In this document: positions 41,169-48,841 of the stretch, in pieces
Layout: each line of letters starts with the position of its first letter
How positions within the stretch are numbered: position 1 is the first letter of the stretch
Assembly: GCF_003236395.1 (NCBI RefSeq)
Contig: NZ_POUD01000032.1
Span: 1-48,841, forward strand
Length of the DNA: 48,841 bases
Reading direction: 5' to 3'
Origin: Nonomuraea aridisoli
GTDB taxonomy: Bacteria > Actinomycetota > Actinomycetes > Streptosporangiales > Streptosporangiaceae
Position numbers and translations under genes: made by a program
The notes under the pieces: generated by a model
Seen by the model: only the letters and a program-made list of their open reading frames with translations
What the model was told of the DNA's origin: nothing
The model's database searches: none

Positions 41169-41555
41169 TCACCTCGCAGATGGAGGAGCGTCGGCTTGAG
41201 CGGGCAGGCGCAGCAGGCCGCCGTCGAAGGCCAGGTGGAACATGGCGCCCAGGCGTACGGCCACGAAGTCGGGGTCGGCCGCGGCGGGAGACTCGCCGCC
41301 AGGCCGCATCGCCGCCTCCACCAGGCAGTCGACGACGGCGTGGGCGTGGCCCAGCAGGTAGGCGTTCAGGGTCGTCTTGCGGGACAGCAGCCCGGCCGTC
41401 CGGGGCCCGCCGCGTTCCAGGTCCTCGCGGATCCAGGCCACATGGTCGCTGATCGCCGCGCTGAAGCCCGGGTCGGCGGCCGCGCGGGCGTAGACGTCAT
41501 GGCCGTACAGGGCATACAGCCTCTGCACCGCGAACAGCTCCAGCGGCTCGTCCAT
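41169..41555 (-). CDS. Hypothetical protein
   Basis: 128 residues from ATG 41555, with GAAGAG upstream (longer in-frame start at 41663 is less likely). Mostly helical: MDEPLELFAVQRLYALYGHD, VAWIREDLERGGPRTAGLLS and HLAFDGGLLRLPAQ. There is no catalytic motif. It is comparable in length and alanine/leucine content to small actinobacterial DUF proteins, but no family is claimed. Confidence 0.6.
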   Translation of the reverse strand: MDEPLELFAVQRLYALYGHDVYARAAADPGFSAAISDHVAWIREDLERGGPRTAGLLSRKTTLNAYLLGHAHAVVDCLVEAAMRPGGESPAAADPDFVAVRLGAMFHLAFDGGLLRLPAQADAPPSAR

Positions 41556-41985
41556 GATCTCTTCATGCGCGGGCCTGTCACCGCTTCGCCACCACGCCCG
41601 AAGCCAAGACCCCACTCTGCTCATCTGGGCATGATGCGCGCACCGCGCGATGCATGCAAGCACGCGCTGTTAAGGCTGCGGGCCACGTCCTCGGGCCGGT
41701 GGCCGTGATGACCCGTTGCGGTGCGCTTTCCCGGGCAGAAGCAGGAGTCGTTGGGCGGAGCCGGAATGGCGCGGCGTCCGCTGCTCCCCCCTGCGCAGCG
41801 GACGCCTCGGCCTTTACCCCAGTCCCCCCGACGTGAGGCAAATGACCTGCTGTGTAGGTATCCAAGCCGGAGCAATGCGCCCATCGTGCGCAGGTCAGTT
41901 TGGGGATAATCGGACCGCCATCAAGCGTGGAGTTCGGAGTCCTCCAAACGTCCAGCGCTCGGCGCCCACGCGCTGTTGTTCCGGG
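41556..41985. other. Intergenic gap with one repeated segment
   Basis: No supported ORF. The only structure noticed is 41655-41696, which recurs in altered form at 43530-43571 (GCAAGCAC-CGCTGT, CTGCGGGCCA-GTCCTCGGG). The rest shows no motif I can name. Confidence 0.5.
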
Positions 41986-42008
41986 CTACTGGGACTCGGT
42001 CCCAGATC

Positions 42009-42456
42009 CTAGATCGCCGTTCCCGGCCGCCGCCTGACGGGCCGCCGCCTGACGGGCCGCCGCCTGACGGGCCGCCGCCTGACGGGCGCCTCCTGCAGCG
42101 CCTCGATCGCCCGCTCGAGTGATGGCTCCACTCGGAACGCAGCGCGCAGACCAGTGATCGACAGCAGGCGTTCCAGGCGCGGTGGAATGCTCGCCAAGAC
42201 TAGAGTGCTGTTCTGCTCTCGGCCCTGCTTCAGCAGCTGCACCAGCACGCCCACGCCCGTGGAGTCGCAGAAGGTCACGCCGCCCAGGTCCAGCACCAAA
42301 CCCTGCGAGGGCGTCTTCTGCCAGGCATCCTTCGCTTGCTGGTGCAGATCGTTCGAGGACGCGTAGTCGAGTTCGCCGGTCGCGCACCACGATGAAGGCG
42401 TCGTGCAGGCTGATCGACACGCTGAAGAGCTCCCAGGAGCCGTCTGCTTCGTCCAT
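42009..42456 (-). pseudogene. STAS anti-anti-sigma factor gene, frameshifted
   Basis: From ATG 42456 the frame reads MDEADGSWELFSVSISLHDA then FIVVR, and must shift near 42380 to continue with ATGELDYASSNDLHQQAKDA. It goes on with GLVLDLGGVTFCDSTGVGVL, carrying the phosphorylatable S in the D-S-T-G motif, and SLERAIEALQEAP. This is an SpoIIAA/RsbV-like protein that binds anti-sigma factors. The tail is extended by a tandem repeat (PVRRR four times). A two-base loss (or one-base gain) explains the break; a read error is possible. Confidence 0.75.
42025..42084 (+). repeat. Four exact 15-bp tandem repeats
   Basis: GGCCGCCGCCTGACG repeats at 42025, 42040, 42055 and 42070 with no mismatch. Being a multiple of three it keeps the frame of the STAS gene and encodes RPVRR-type pentapeptides at its C-terminus. 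Slipped-strand expansion is likely. Confidence 0.9.
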
Positions 42457-42678
42457 GGGGACTCACCCTCCCCTGCTCGACGCAGGAGCAACACGCCGAC
42501 ACGGCTCCGCAGGCCCGGTAGGGCCCGACGAGGCGTGGTGCGCCGGCCACGCCATGAACGAAGACCGATACAGGAAAGACGATTCGTAATAGTGTTTTCA
42601 CCATCAGTACGGTTTCGTCCGATCCGTTCCGTCGCCGGCCGGGACAGGCACGAACCGGTGACAGCAAAGGGCGTAACG

Positions 42679-43020
42679 ATGAACGATGGCGATCGCTCCA
42701 CCTGGACGTTCCTCACCCATCACGCCCGGGTGCTGGTCGAAATAACCCGCAACCCCGAGGCCCGGATCCGCGACATCGCAGCCCGGATCGGCATCACCGA
42801 ACGCGCGGTACAGGGCATCATCGCCGACCTGCACCAGGCCGGCTACCTGACCCGCGAGTGCGTCGGCCGGCGCAACCGCTACAGCGTGCACCTGGACCGG
42901 CACTTCCGCCATCCCACCGAGGCCGGCCTTCCCGTCCGCCTACTGATCGACATCTTCACCGACCATGACCTGCCGCATCCCGCGGCCGCCCGGCCACGAG
43001 ATGGTGGCGACCCGAACTGA
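42679..43020 (+). CDS. Winged helix-turn-helix regulator
   Basis: 113 residues from ATG 42679. WTFLTHHARVLVEITRNPEA is followed by RIRDIAARIGITERAVQGII, a clear HTH with recognition helix, then ADLHQAGYLTRECVGRRNRY and a wing. The pattern is the small MarR/ArsR-like single-domain regulator. No metal-binding cysteines are seen. A damaged duplicate of its start exists at 40981-41120. It is divergent from the STAS gene, with about 220 bases between. Confidence 0.8.
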   Translation: MNDGDRSTWTFLTHHARVLVEITRNPEARIRDIAARIGITERAVQGIIADLHQAGYLTRECVGRRNRYSVHLDRHFRHPTEAGLPVRLLIDIFTDHDLPHPAAARPRDGGDPN

Positions 43021-43204
43021 CCACGCGGCAGAAGTCCGGGCGCTTGCGGCGAGCATCGAACCATAGCCAAGAGCGCGCTGCAGCGTCGTCGCGGCCATCC
43101 AGCACCTGCAACGTCCGCGCAACCTGGCCGGCCCCATACGCGCACGTGCGTGAGGCGGGGAGCCCATCCCGGGGTGGCTAGGACGGTTCCATTCGGCCCC
43201 ACTT

Positions 43205-43276
43205 GACGGCTTGAACTGGACCCACTTAACGATCTTCGGCGGATCGGGCGGACGGCTTGAGTTGGCCCCACCTTGG
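43205..43276 (+). repeat. Two spaced direct repeats, possible decayed IS end
   Basis: GACGGCTTGAACTGGACCCA (from 43205) and GACGGCTTGAGTTGGCCCCA (from 43251) are 46 bp apart. Repeated ends of this kind, with a TGGACCC/TGGCCCC core, remind me of IS21-family termini, but no IstA/IstB coding remains. The flanking stretch 43021-43204 has no supported gene. Confidence 0.5.
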
Positions 43277-43491
43277 ACCAGCCAGAGAGACCGACGACGA
43301 TACGGTCTAGCGAGACGGAGATGATGACCGGGAACCTGGGGCAGGCCCGCAAGCTCTACCAGCAGGCCATCGAGACCGGTGATCCCGGCGCGGCGGCCCA
43401 AGCGCTCAAAGGCTGGGGCGACCTGGAAGTCAGCGCGGGCGACCTTGAACGAGCCCGCCAGCTCTACAAGCAGATCCTTGGCATCAAGTAA
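43273..43491 (+). CDS. TPR-repeat fragment
   Basis: 72 residues at most; ATG 43321 or 43324 would give a 55-residue product. GNLGQARKLYQQAIETGDP and SAGDLERARQLYKQILGIK are two tetratricopeptide-like repeats. Intact proteins of this type carry many such repeats, so this is probably the C-terminal leftover of a larger gene, joined to the repeats upstream. Confidence 0.5.
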   Translation: MDQPERPTTIRSSETEMMTGNLGQARKLYQQAIETGDPGAAAQALKGWGDLEVSAGDLERARQLYKQILGIK

Positions 43492-43529
43492 CCCCCGAGC
43501 CTGGCAAGTGAGGCGACCCTCTCCACGTG

Positions 43530-43571
43530 GCAAGCACTCGCTGTAAAGACTGCGGGCCAAGTCCTCGGGTC
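43530..43571. repeat. Second copy of the segment found at 41655-41696
   Basis: The segment GCAAGCAC-CGCTGT plus CTGCGGGCCA-GTCCTCGGG is shared with 41655-41696, with about five differences and one indel over 41 bases. Along with the duplicated HTH start it supports an old partial duplication of this locus. Confidence 0.65.
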
Positions 43572-43606
43572 TGATCGTCCCGCACAGCGGGCGAACGGTC
43601 GGCAGG

Positions 43607-44326
43607 TCAGCGATCGAGGTCTGCTCGCCGGGCGGCGAGCTCGTCCTTGGCTGCCGCCTCCATGCTGGTCAAGCGTGTGCGGACTTCCGCGAACTGCTCA
43701 TCGATGTGCGCACGCAGGTCCTCCAGCGCGGTAGTGGGGGCGGGAGCCGGGTGGACATGCACCGTGGGTCGGCGGTTGATGCCCCGAAAGGCGAACACCG
43801 AGAGCACGCCCCAGTACAGGACGGCGATGCCCGCGGCGAGCATGCGCCCACTGGCCGGGCTGGCGCTGTAGACCATAGCGACGGTGCCGGCTCCGTACAG
43901 AACCCAGGCCAGGCGTGCGCCCCAGGAGCGCGCCAGCCAGCACAGCAGCCACAGGAACGGGCCGGTCACCGTCCAGGCCGACCAGATCGCCGCCGCCCCC
44001 GTGGGCAGGCCCGCGGCATGGGCGGTGATGTAGGCGTGGACCGGCGTGGTGACGACCTCGGTCAGGTGCCAGTCGGCCACCCGCTCCAGCGCCCATGTCA
44101 GCCCGGTGACCAGGCCGCCGGCCATGCCCTGGACGATGGCGCCCAGCACCGCGATGACCAGCCACAGCAGCGTGACCGTGATGAGGGCCACGGCCGCGGC
44201 GCAGACGGCGATGACCGAGAACTTGGCGATCTCGGCCTCGCGTGGGTCTTCAGCGAACCGGTCTTTCGCCCACTCCTGAAGGCTTCGGTATCGATCGACA
44301 ATCCAGTCGGCGACGTCCACCAGCAT
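43607..44326 (-). CDS. Membrane protein with C-terminal coiled coil
   Basis: 239 residues from ATG 44326, with AGGAGGTTCCGC upstream. Helical amphipathic N-terminus (residues 1-30), then membrane segments at about 36-70, 117-135, 140-160 and 163-178. The C-terminal 50 residues (LEDLRAHIDEQFAEVRTRL and following) form a charged coiled coil. No enzymatic motif. Resembles actinobacterial stress or membrane-organising proteins only in overall design. Confidence 0.7.
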   Translation of the reverse strand: MLVDVADWIVDRYRSLQEWAKDRFAEDPREAEIAKFSVIAVCAAAVALITVTLLWLVIAVLGAIVQGMAGGLVTGLTWALERVADWHLTEVVTTPVHAYITAHAAGLPTGAAAIWSAWTVTGPFLWLLCWLARSWGARLAWVLYGAGTVAMVYSASPASGRMLAAGIAVLYWGVLSVFAFRGINRRPTVHVHPAPAPTTALEDLRAHIDEQFAEVRTRLTSMEAAAKDELAARRADLDR

Positions 44327-44395
44327 GCGGAACCTCCTTCACGCGATTGGGGGTGCGGGTGTCTTCACGATGGTCTCCCGCACGCGAGCACGCTG

Positions 44396-44686
44396 CCTCC
44401 CAAACGCCTGCAAGCCGCCACAGAGCGTGACCGGTTTCCGCTTTATGTCCAGGCCCAAGTTCTTCTTGCCGAAGGCACAGTGATCGTCCTCTACACCGAC
44501 GGACTGATCGAGACCCGCGAGAGCGACCTCGAGGCGGGCATGGACCGCCTGCGCTCCACCCTCTCCCAGGAATCATCCCTCCAGCTGGAGCAGTTCTGCA
44601 CCAACGTCGTCGCCACCATGGTCGGAGACACCTCCGAGGACGACGTCGCCCTCCTCATGGCCCGTACCGTGAACGCGGTGTCCTAA
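44396..44686 (+). pseudogene. PP2C/SpoIIE (RsbU-like) phosphatase C-terminal relic
   Basis: The last 96 codons of an open frame read LLAEGTVIVLYTDGLIETRE, AGMDRLRSTL, then TSEDDVALLMART at the end. This is the C-terminal metal-binding part of RsbU-type phosphatases, which dephosphorylate STAS anti-anti-sigma proteins. The N-terminal sensor and the first half of the catalytic domain are absent. The broken STAS gene 2 kb away may have been its partner. Confidence 0.78.
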
Positions 44687-44718
44687 GACGCCTGCCCACC
44701 GCTTGAGTGATCGGGGGT

Positions 44719-45071
44719 GTGAGCGAGGAATGCGTCCTGAAAACGCTGGAGCTGCTGAGCGCGGCCGACTGCCGCGAGATCGTCACGCATGAGCGCACCG
44801 CGCTGAACGACGGCCCTGGCTTTGGGCTGCGCTGCCGGCGGCTGCTATTGAGGAGGCGAGCCCGTATCGAGGTCGATCCTGCGGCGGCGGACGCGAGTTG
44901 CGTCGCGAAGCTGCGAGAGCCGGCAGGGCGAAAGGCGCGATTGTCGCGCCAGACAGGATCCGGGCGACGATCGAGAAGGCGGGCAGCACCGGATACGAGC
45001 GCGCGACCGATCACGTCATGGGAGTCTGCGGCTACAGCACCGGACCGGTGTGGCAAGGTGGCGCGGGCTAG
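44719..45071 (+). pseudogene. Degenerate coding remnant
   Basis: Protein-like strings appear in separate frames: EECVLKTLELLSAADCREIV near 44722, and AIVAPDRIRATIEKAGSTGY with RATDHVMGVCGYSTGPVW ending at TAG 45069-45071. No single frame connects them. I do not recognise the original gene. It converges on, and touches, the arylsulfatase stop. Confidence 0.3.
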
Positions 45072-47389
45072 TCGCGGGCGAGCATGGCCATGCCTTCGAG
45101 GTCGTGGTCGACATAGTGGTCACCGCTGACGTTGACGGTCACCTTCTTGATCGTGCCGCCGGTGAACGGGAACGGCGCCGTGTAGTCGCTGCTCACCGGA
45201 TCGGCGGAGTCGCGTCCCACGCACAGGCCCTCGCCGGCGAGGGCGAACTTGCCGGGCTGGGTGCGCATCTCGCCTTCCGCGACCACCTGGTCCCCGACGA
45301 ACAGCCGCAGCCTGCCGCGGGCCACTCCTTGCGGTTGTTCACCGTCCTTGGCGAATTCCACGCCGACGACAAGGGAACCGGTGGGCAGCGGCCGGTCGGA
45401 GACGAAGGTCTGCTCGTCGGAGCCGAGGAAGTTGTAGCAGTAGCGAAGCTCGTCGTCCTTGATGAACAGGGTGTGCCCGCCGAACCTGGATCCCTGCGCG
45501 AAGATCACCCCATCGGGTGAGTCGACGTCGAGCTCGGCTCTGATCGAGAAGGGCCGGTTGCGGATGTTCGCGGCCACGCCTTCAGGCACGTCGGAGGTGC
45601 CGGGGTAGTAGACGTAGGTGTCGCGCGGCTTGGCGGGGAGCGGGCGTTCGATGGCGAGTTGTTCGCGTGGTGTCCGGTCGTCCAAGGGGAAGGCGCCGTT
45701 GGCGCCCGCCTCGGCGAACCAGAGCTCGACCAAGTGGCGTGCCTTGTCCGGGTGTTCGGCCGCCAGATCACGGGTTTCGGCTCGGTCCTCTTCCACGTGG
45801 TAGAGCTCCCATTCGTCGGCGGTGAAGTTGCCTTTGCCGCTGAGCGCTCCGTGGCGGGCCACGACCTTCCAGCCGTCGTGGTAGAGGGCGCGGGTACCGA
45901 GCATCGCGTAGTACTGGGTGATGCGGGTGCTCGGGGCCTGCGGCGCGTCGAAGCTGTAGGCCATGGACGTGCCGTGCATCGGCGACTGGGTGTGCCCCTT
46001 GATCTGCCGGGGTGGTTCGATGCCCAGGAGGTCGAGTACGGTGGGCACGATGTCGATGGCGTGGTGGTACTGGTCGCGCACCTGGCCGCCGACGTCTTTG
46101 AGACGGGCGGGCCAGCTGATGATCAGCGGGTCGGCGATGCCGCCTTCCAGGGTGTAGCGCTTGAACATCTTGTACGGCGTGTTGAAGGCCCAGGCCCAGC
46201 CGGTCGGGTAGTGGTTGTAGGTGTCCGGCCCGCCGAGCTTGTCCAGCTTGGCCATGTTCTCGGCGGGGTCCTCGGGCCAGCCGTTGAAGAACTTGTTCTC
46301 GTTGACCGAACCGCCCGGCGAGCCTTCGCCGCTGGCGCCGTTGTCGGAGACGACGACCACAATGGTGTTGTCCAGCTGTCCCGACTCCTCCAGGTAGTCT
46401 AGGAGCCTGCCGATCTGGTGGTCGGTGTAGGCGCAGAAGCCGGCGAACACCTCGGCCATCCTGCAGAACAGGCGGCGCTCGTCCTCGCTGAGCGAGTCCC
46501 ACGGTGTGACCTGATCGCCGGGGGCGATGACGTCGGTCGCCGGCCAGGGGTTGATCGGGGAGAGTTCGGTGCCGGCCGGCACGATCCCGTGCTCTTTCAT
46601 GCGCTCCAGGACGATCTCACGGTAGCGCTCGTAGCCCATGTCGAAGACGCCCTGGTACTTGTCGATCCATTCCTTTGGCGCGTGGTGCGGGGCGTGGTTG
46701 GCGCCAGGCGCGAAGTAGCAGAACCACGGCTTGTCCGGGTCCACGTGGCGGATGTCGCGGATGAACTCGATCGCGCGGTCGGCCAGATCCTTGGACAGGT
46801 GGTATCCCTGCTCGGGGGTGTACGGCTGATCGACGAAGTGCTGGTCGTAGGTCAGGTCGGGGAACCACTGGTTGGTCTCGCCGCCCAGGAAGCCGTAGAA
46901 GCGCTCGAAGCCGCGGCTGGTCGGCCAGGTCCTGCGCGAGCCGGCCATGCTCGACTCGGTCTCCGGCGTCAGGTGCCACTTGCCGATGCACAGGGTGGAA
47001 TACCCGTGCTCCACCAGAATCTCGGCGAGGGTGCCGTTCTCCGGAGGGATCACTGCACTGAGGCCGGGGAACCCGTTGGCTCCCTCCACGATGCAGGCCA
47101 TGCCGTTGCTGTGGGCGTTGCGGCCGGTCAGCAGGCTGGAACGGGTCGGCGAGCAGAGCGCGGTGGTGTGCCAGTTGCTGAAGCGCAGGCCTGTGTTCGC
47201 CAGCCGGGTCATGTTCGGCGTCTCCACCAGGCCGCCGAAGGTGTCCCAGGTCGCGATGCCGGTGTCATCCCAGACGATGTAGAGCACGTTGGGCGACCCC
47301 TCGCGCGCTCGCGGAGGCAGGAAGGGATCCCAGTCCGGAACGGAGTCGCGAACGTCGAGATTGATCACGCCGTTGAATGTGCAGTTCAC
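45068..47389 (-). CDS. Type I (formylglycine) arylsulfatase
   Basis: 773 residues from GTG 47389, with GGGAGGA five bases upstream. The active-site signature is C79-S-P-T-R-S-S-L-L-T-G-R, where C79 must become formylglycine, with the metal site at DD41-42 (LYIVWDDTG) and further metal residues in VVVSDNGASGEG. The C-terminal region after residue 560 is a beta-rich accessory domain (ELDVDSPDGVIFAQGSRFGG and following). No signal peptide is evident. It hydrolyses sulfate esters. A formylglycine-generating enzyme must act in trans and is not in the window. Together with the alkyl sulfatase it widens sulfate-ester use. Confidence 0.92.
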   Translation of the reverse strand: MNCTFNGVINLDVRDSVPDWDPFLPPRAREGSPNVLYIVWDDTGIATWDTFGGLVETPNMTRLANTGLRFSNWHTTALCSPTRSSLLTGRNAHSNGMACIVEGANGFPGLSAVIPPENGTLAEILVEHGYSTLCIGKWHLTPETESSMAGSRRTWPTSRGFERFYGFLGGETNQWFPDLTYDQHFVDQPYTPEQGYHLSKDLADRAIEFIRDIRHVDPDKPWFCYFAPGANHAPHHAPKEWIDKYQGVFDMGYERYREIVLERMKEHGIVPAGTELSPINPWPATDVIAPGDQVTPWDSLSEDERRLFCRMAEVFAGFCAYTDHQIGRLLDYLEESGQLDNTIVVVVSDNGASGEGSPGGSVNENKFFNGWPEDPAENMAKLDKLGGPDTYNHYPTGWAWAFNTPYKMFKRYTLEGGIADPLIISWPARLKDVGGQVRDQYHHAIDIVPTVLDLLGIEPPRQIKGHTQSPMHGTSMAYSFDAPQAPSTRITQYYAMLGTRALYHDGWKVVARHGALSGKGNFTADEWELYHVEEDRAETRDLAAEHPDKARHLVELWFAEAGANGAFPLDDRTPREQLAIERPLPAKPRDTYVYYPGTSDVPEGVAANIRNRPFSIRAELDVDSPDGVIFAQGSRFGGHTLFIKDDELRYCYNFLGSDEQTFVSDRPLPTGSLVVGVEFAKDGEQPQGVARGRLRLFVGDQVVAEGEMRTQPGKFALAGEGLCVGRDSADPVSSDYTAPFPFTGGTIKKVTVNVSGDHYVDHDLEGMAMLARD

Positions 47390-47459
47390 GCGTTCCTCCC
47401 GTATCGCCACCTGATGCCAGGCCTTCCCGCGGCCCGTTCGAGGGCAACGCGGTGTTCGC

Positions 47460-47638
47460 TCAACGGAGGTTCAAGCCCCCGGGGGCTCGGGCCGATGCGG
47501 CCGAACGCTCTGCCAGTTCGAGCCGTTCGTGCCCAGTCGGCGGAGCCCGGACGCGGGTGATGCGCAGGATGTCGTCGTCATAAAAGGGCTCGGGCGGCAG
47601 GATCTGACGCGGCGGGAACGGGGTGGTGGTTCGACATC
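47460..47638 (-). CDS. Possible short gene upstream of the arylsulfatase, apparently frameshifted
   Basis: ATG near 47638 has GGAGG four bases upstream, but its frame (MSNHHPVPAAS) closes after about 20 codons. One base shift early on gives a long, protein-like reading: TTTPFPPRQILPPEPFYDDD followed by ILRITRVRAPPTGHERLELA and an end at 47460. The strong ribosome-binding site argues for a real small gene with an indel; its function is unknown. It would be read in the direction of the arylsulfatase. Confidence 0.35.
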
Positions 47639-47821
47639 GTGCCTCCTGCCACGATGGTTGGTGGCCGAGCATGATCTGTGCTGGGCCGGACCCGTCCAGA
47701 ATACCGGAAGCAATTTTCCGGCATCGAGTGGCCGCGTTGGTGGAGCCCGAGCGCGTGGGCGCGTGCGGCCGGCGTCGGGACGGTGCGTGGGCCGTGGCCT
47801 GATACCCAGTAGCCTGCGGCC

Positions 47822-48454
47822 ATGACTGAGATCCTGAGGCTGACGCCCGATGATGCGTTGGCGATGCTGCTGGAGGGTAATCAGCGGTTCGTCGCCGGTG
47901 CGCCGGAGCACCCCAACCAAGATGCTGCACGCCGCGCCGAGACGGCGCCGGCGCAGAGCCCGTTCGCGGTGCTGTTCGGGTGCTCCGATTCCCGGCTGGC
48001 CGCCGAGATCATCTTCGACCGGGGCCTGGGTGATCTGTTCGTGGTCCGCACGGCCGGGCACGTGGCCGGCACCGAGGTGCTGGGCAGCATCGAGTTCGGG
48101 GTGAGCGTGCTGGGCTGCCCGCTGATCGTGGTCTTGGGCCATGAGTCGTGCGGGGCCATCGCGGCGGCCTGCGCCGCCGCGGACGGCGGCAGCACTCCGG
48201 CCGGTTTTGTCCGTGACGTCGTCGAGCGGGTGATGCCGAGCGTGCTGGCGGCACGCGCCGCCGGGCACGATCAGGGCGAGCAGATCCTGCATGAGCACAT
48301 CCGGCACAGCGCCGGCCTGCTGCTCGAGCGCTCTCGCGTGCTGGCCGAGCGGGTGGCCGATGGCCGCCTGGCGGTGGTGGGCCTGTCGTATCGGCTGGCC
48401 GATGGCAGTGCGCGGCTGGTCGCCGCGCATGGCCTGAGCGGGGCTGCGGTCTAG
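47822..48454 (+). CDS. Beta-carbonic anhydrase
   Basis: 210 residues from ATG 47822. Zinc ligands and partner residues are C54-S-D56-S-R58, H107 and C110 (VLGHESCGAI), the standard beta-class set. The surrounding segments FAVLFGCSDSRLAAEIIF and VVRTAGHVAGTEVLGSIEFG fit the fold. It interconverts CO2 and bicarbonate in the cytoplasm. Beta-carbonic anhydrases are frequently linked to, or fused with, SulP permeases; two SulP genes lie 8-12 kb away, so co-function is plausible but not shown. Confidence 0.92.
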   Translation: MTEILRLTPDDALAMLLEGNQRFVAGAPEHPNQDAARRAETAPAQSPFAVLFGCSDSRLAAEIIFDRGLGDLFVVRTAGHVAGTEVLGSIEFGVSVLGCPLIVVLGHESCGAIAAACAAADGGSTPAGFVRDVVERVMPSVLAARAAGHDQGEQILHEHIRHSAGLLLERSRVLAERVADGRLAVVGLSYRLADGSARLVAAHGLSGAAV

Positions 48455-48592
48455 ATACGCCTCTGGGTGGCGGCCCCTGTTTGCCTGGGCGAGCAGGGCG
48501 CTGCACGTGCCCGGGCAGGGGGCTGGGCCCTGAAGGGGTGGCGGCGCTGCCGGCTGCTCTACCTCGCGGGCGGGGCACCGGACCGTCATTGA

Positions 48593-48841
<249 letters not shown>

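Noticed and set aside
41655..41696. Repeated segment considered as a tRNA gene or attachment-site duplicate
   Set aside because: No cloverleaf or CCA end can be drawn and no integrase borders it; it agrees with a locus duplication instead.
42025..42084. Short tandem repeat considered as a CRISPR array
   Set aside because: Units are 15 bp and directly adjacent with no spacers, and they lie in a coding frame. No cas genes are present.

Overview
The window is high-GC actinobacterial DNA, probably from a filamentous member of the Streptosporangiaceae (Nonomuraea/Streptosporangium-like). This rests on strong G/C bias at third codon positions, a BldC homologue, a mycothiol-dependent-enzyme relic, paired DUF6230/DUF6114 genes and dense ATGA/GTGA stop-start overlaps. 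The family-level placement is inference, not a database result.

Region 1 (1-21.9 kb) is an accessory module of plasmid or integrative-element type. It begins with an intricate palindromic element (copy A, about 141-278). A rightward set follows: a coiled-coil protein at 882, a large hypothetical at 2142, and a helix-turn-helix gene at 4002 behind a twin operator and coupled to a downstream gene. A methyltransferase lies at 5904. A long leftward cassette then runs from 17767 to 6556, encoding in transcription order a single-strand-binding protein, a ParB-nuclease-fold protein, a small Cys protein, BldC, a hypothetical, a DUF932 protein, a hypothetical, a PD-(D/E)XK nuclease, a recombination-directionality-factor-like protein, a PP2C-like phosphatase and several small hypotheticals. 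Many genes are translationally coupled and hairpins sit in several gaps. A second copy of the palindromic element (copy B, 17879-17998) lies just upstream of the ssb gene. Then come an IS5-transposase/HU chimera, small ORFs, a parAB operon with twin palindromes beside it, and a frameshifted gene.

Region 2 (21.9-30.6 kb) is mobile-element debris around one apparently intact element. That element is a Tn554-type trio of two overlapping tyrosine recombinases plus a coiled-coil TnpC/DUF6262 protein. Next to it are a broken serine recombinase, a deleted DUF1254/DUF1214 gene and the C-terminal end of a Tn3-family transposase.

Region 3 (30.7-48.8 kb) looks more chromosomal and is rich in sulfate-ester and anion genes: an alkyl sulfatase, two divergently transcribed SulP/STAS permeases, a GAP/Sap-family membrane protein, a type I arylsulfatase and a beta-carbonic anhydrase. 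A DUF6230/DUF6114 pair and an orphan sensor kinase precede them. From 40 to 45 kb there is a decayed stretch with a mycothiol-dependent enzyme, a STAS anti-anti-sigma protein and a RsbU-like phosphatase all broken, and a partly duplicated HTH locus. The window ends inside a Sua5/YrdC gene.

The most unusual signal is the pair of about 120-nt palindromic elements. They share an identical 30-nt apex, have unrelated but perfectly paired 13-bp lower stems, and a common nested two-hairpin layout. I recognise no described family that matches them.
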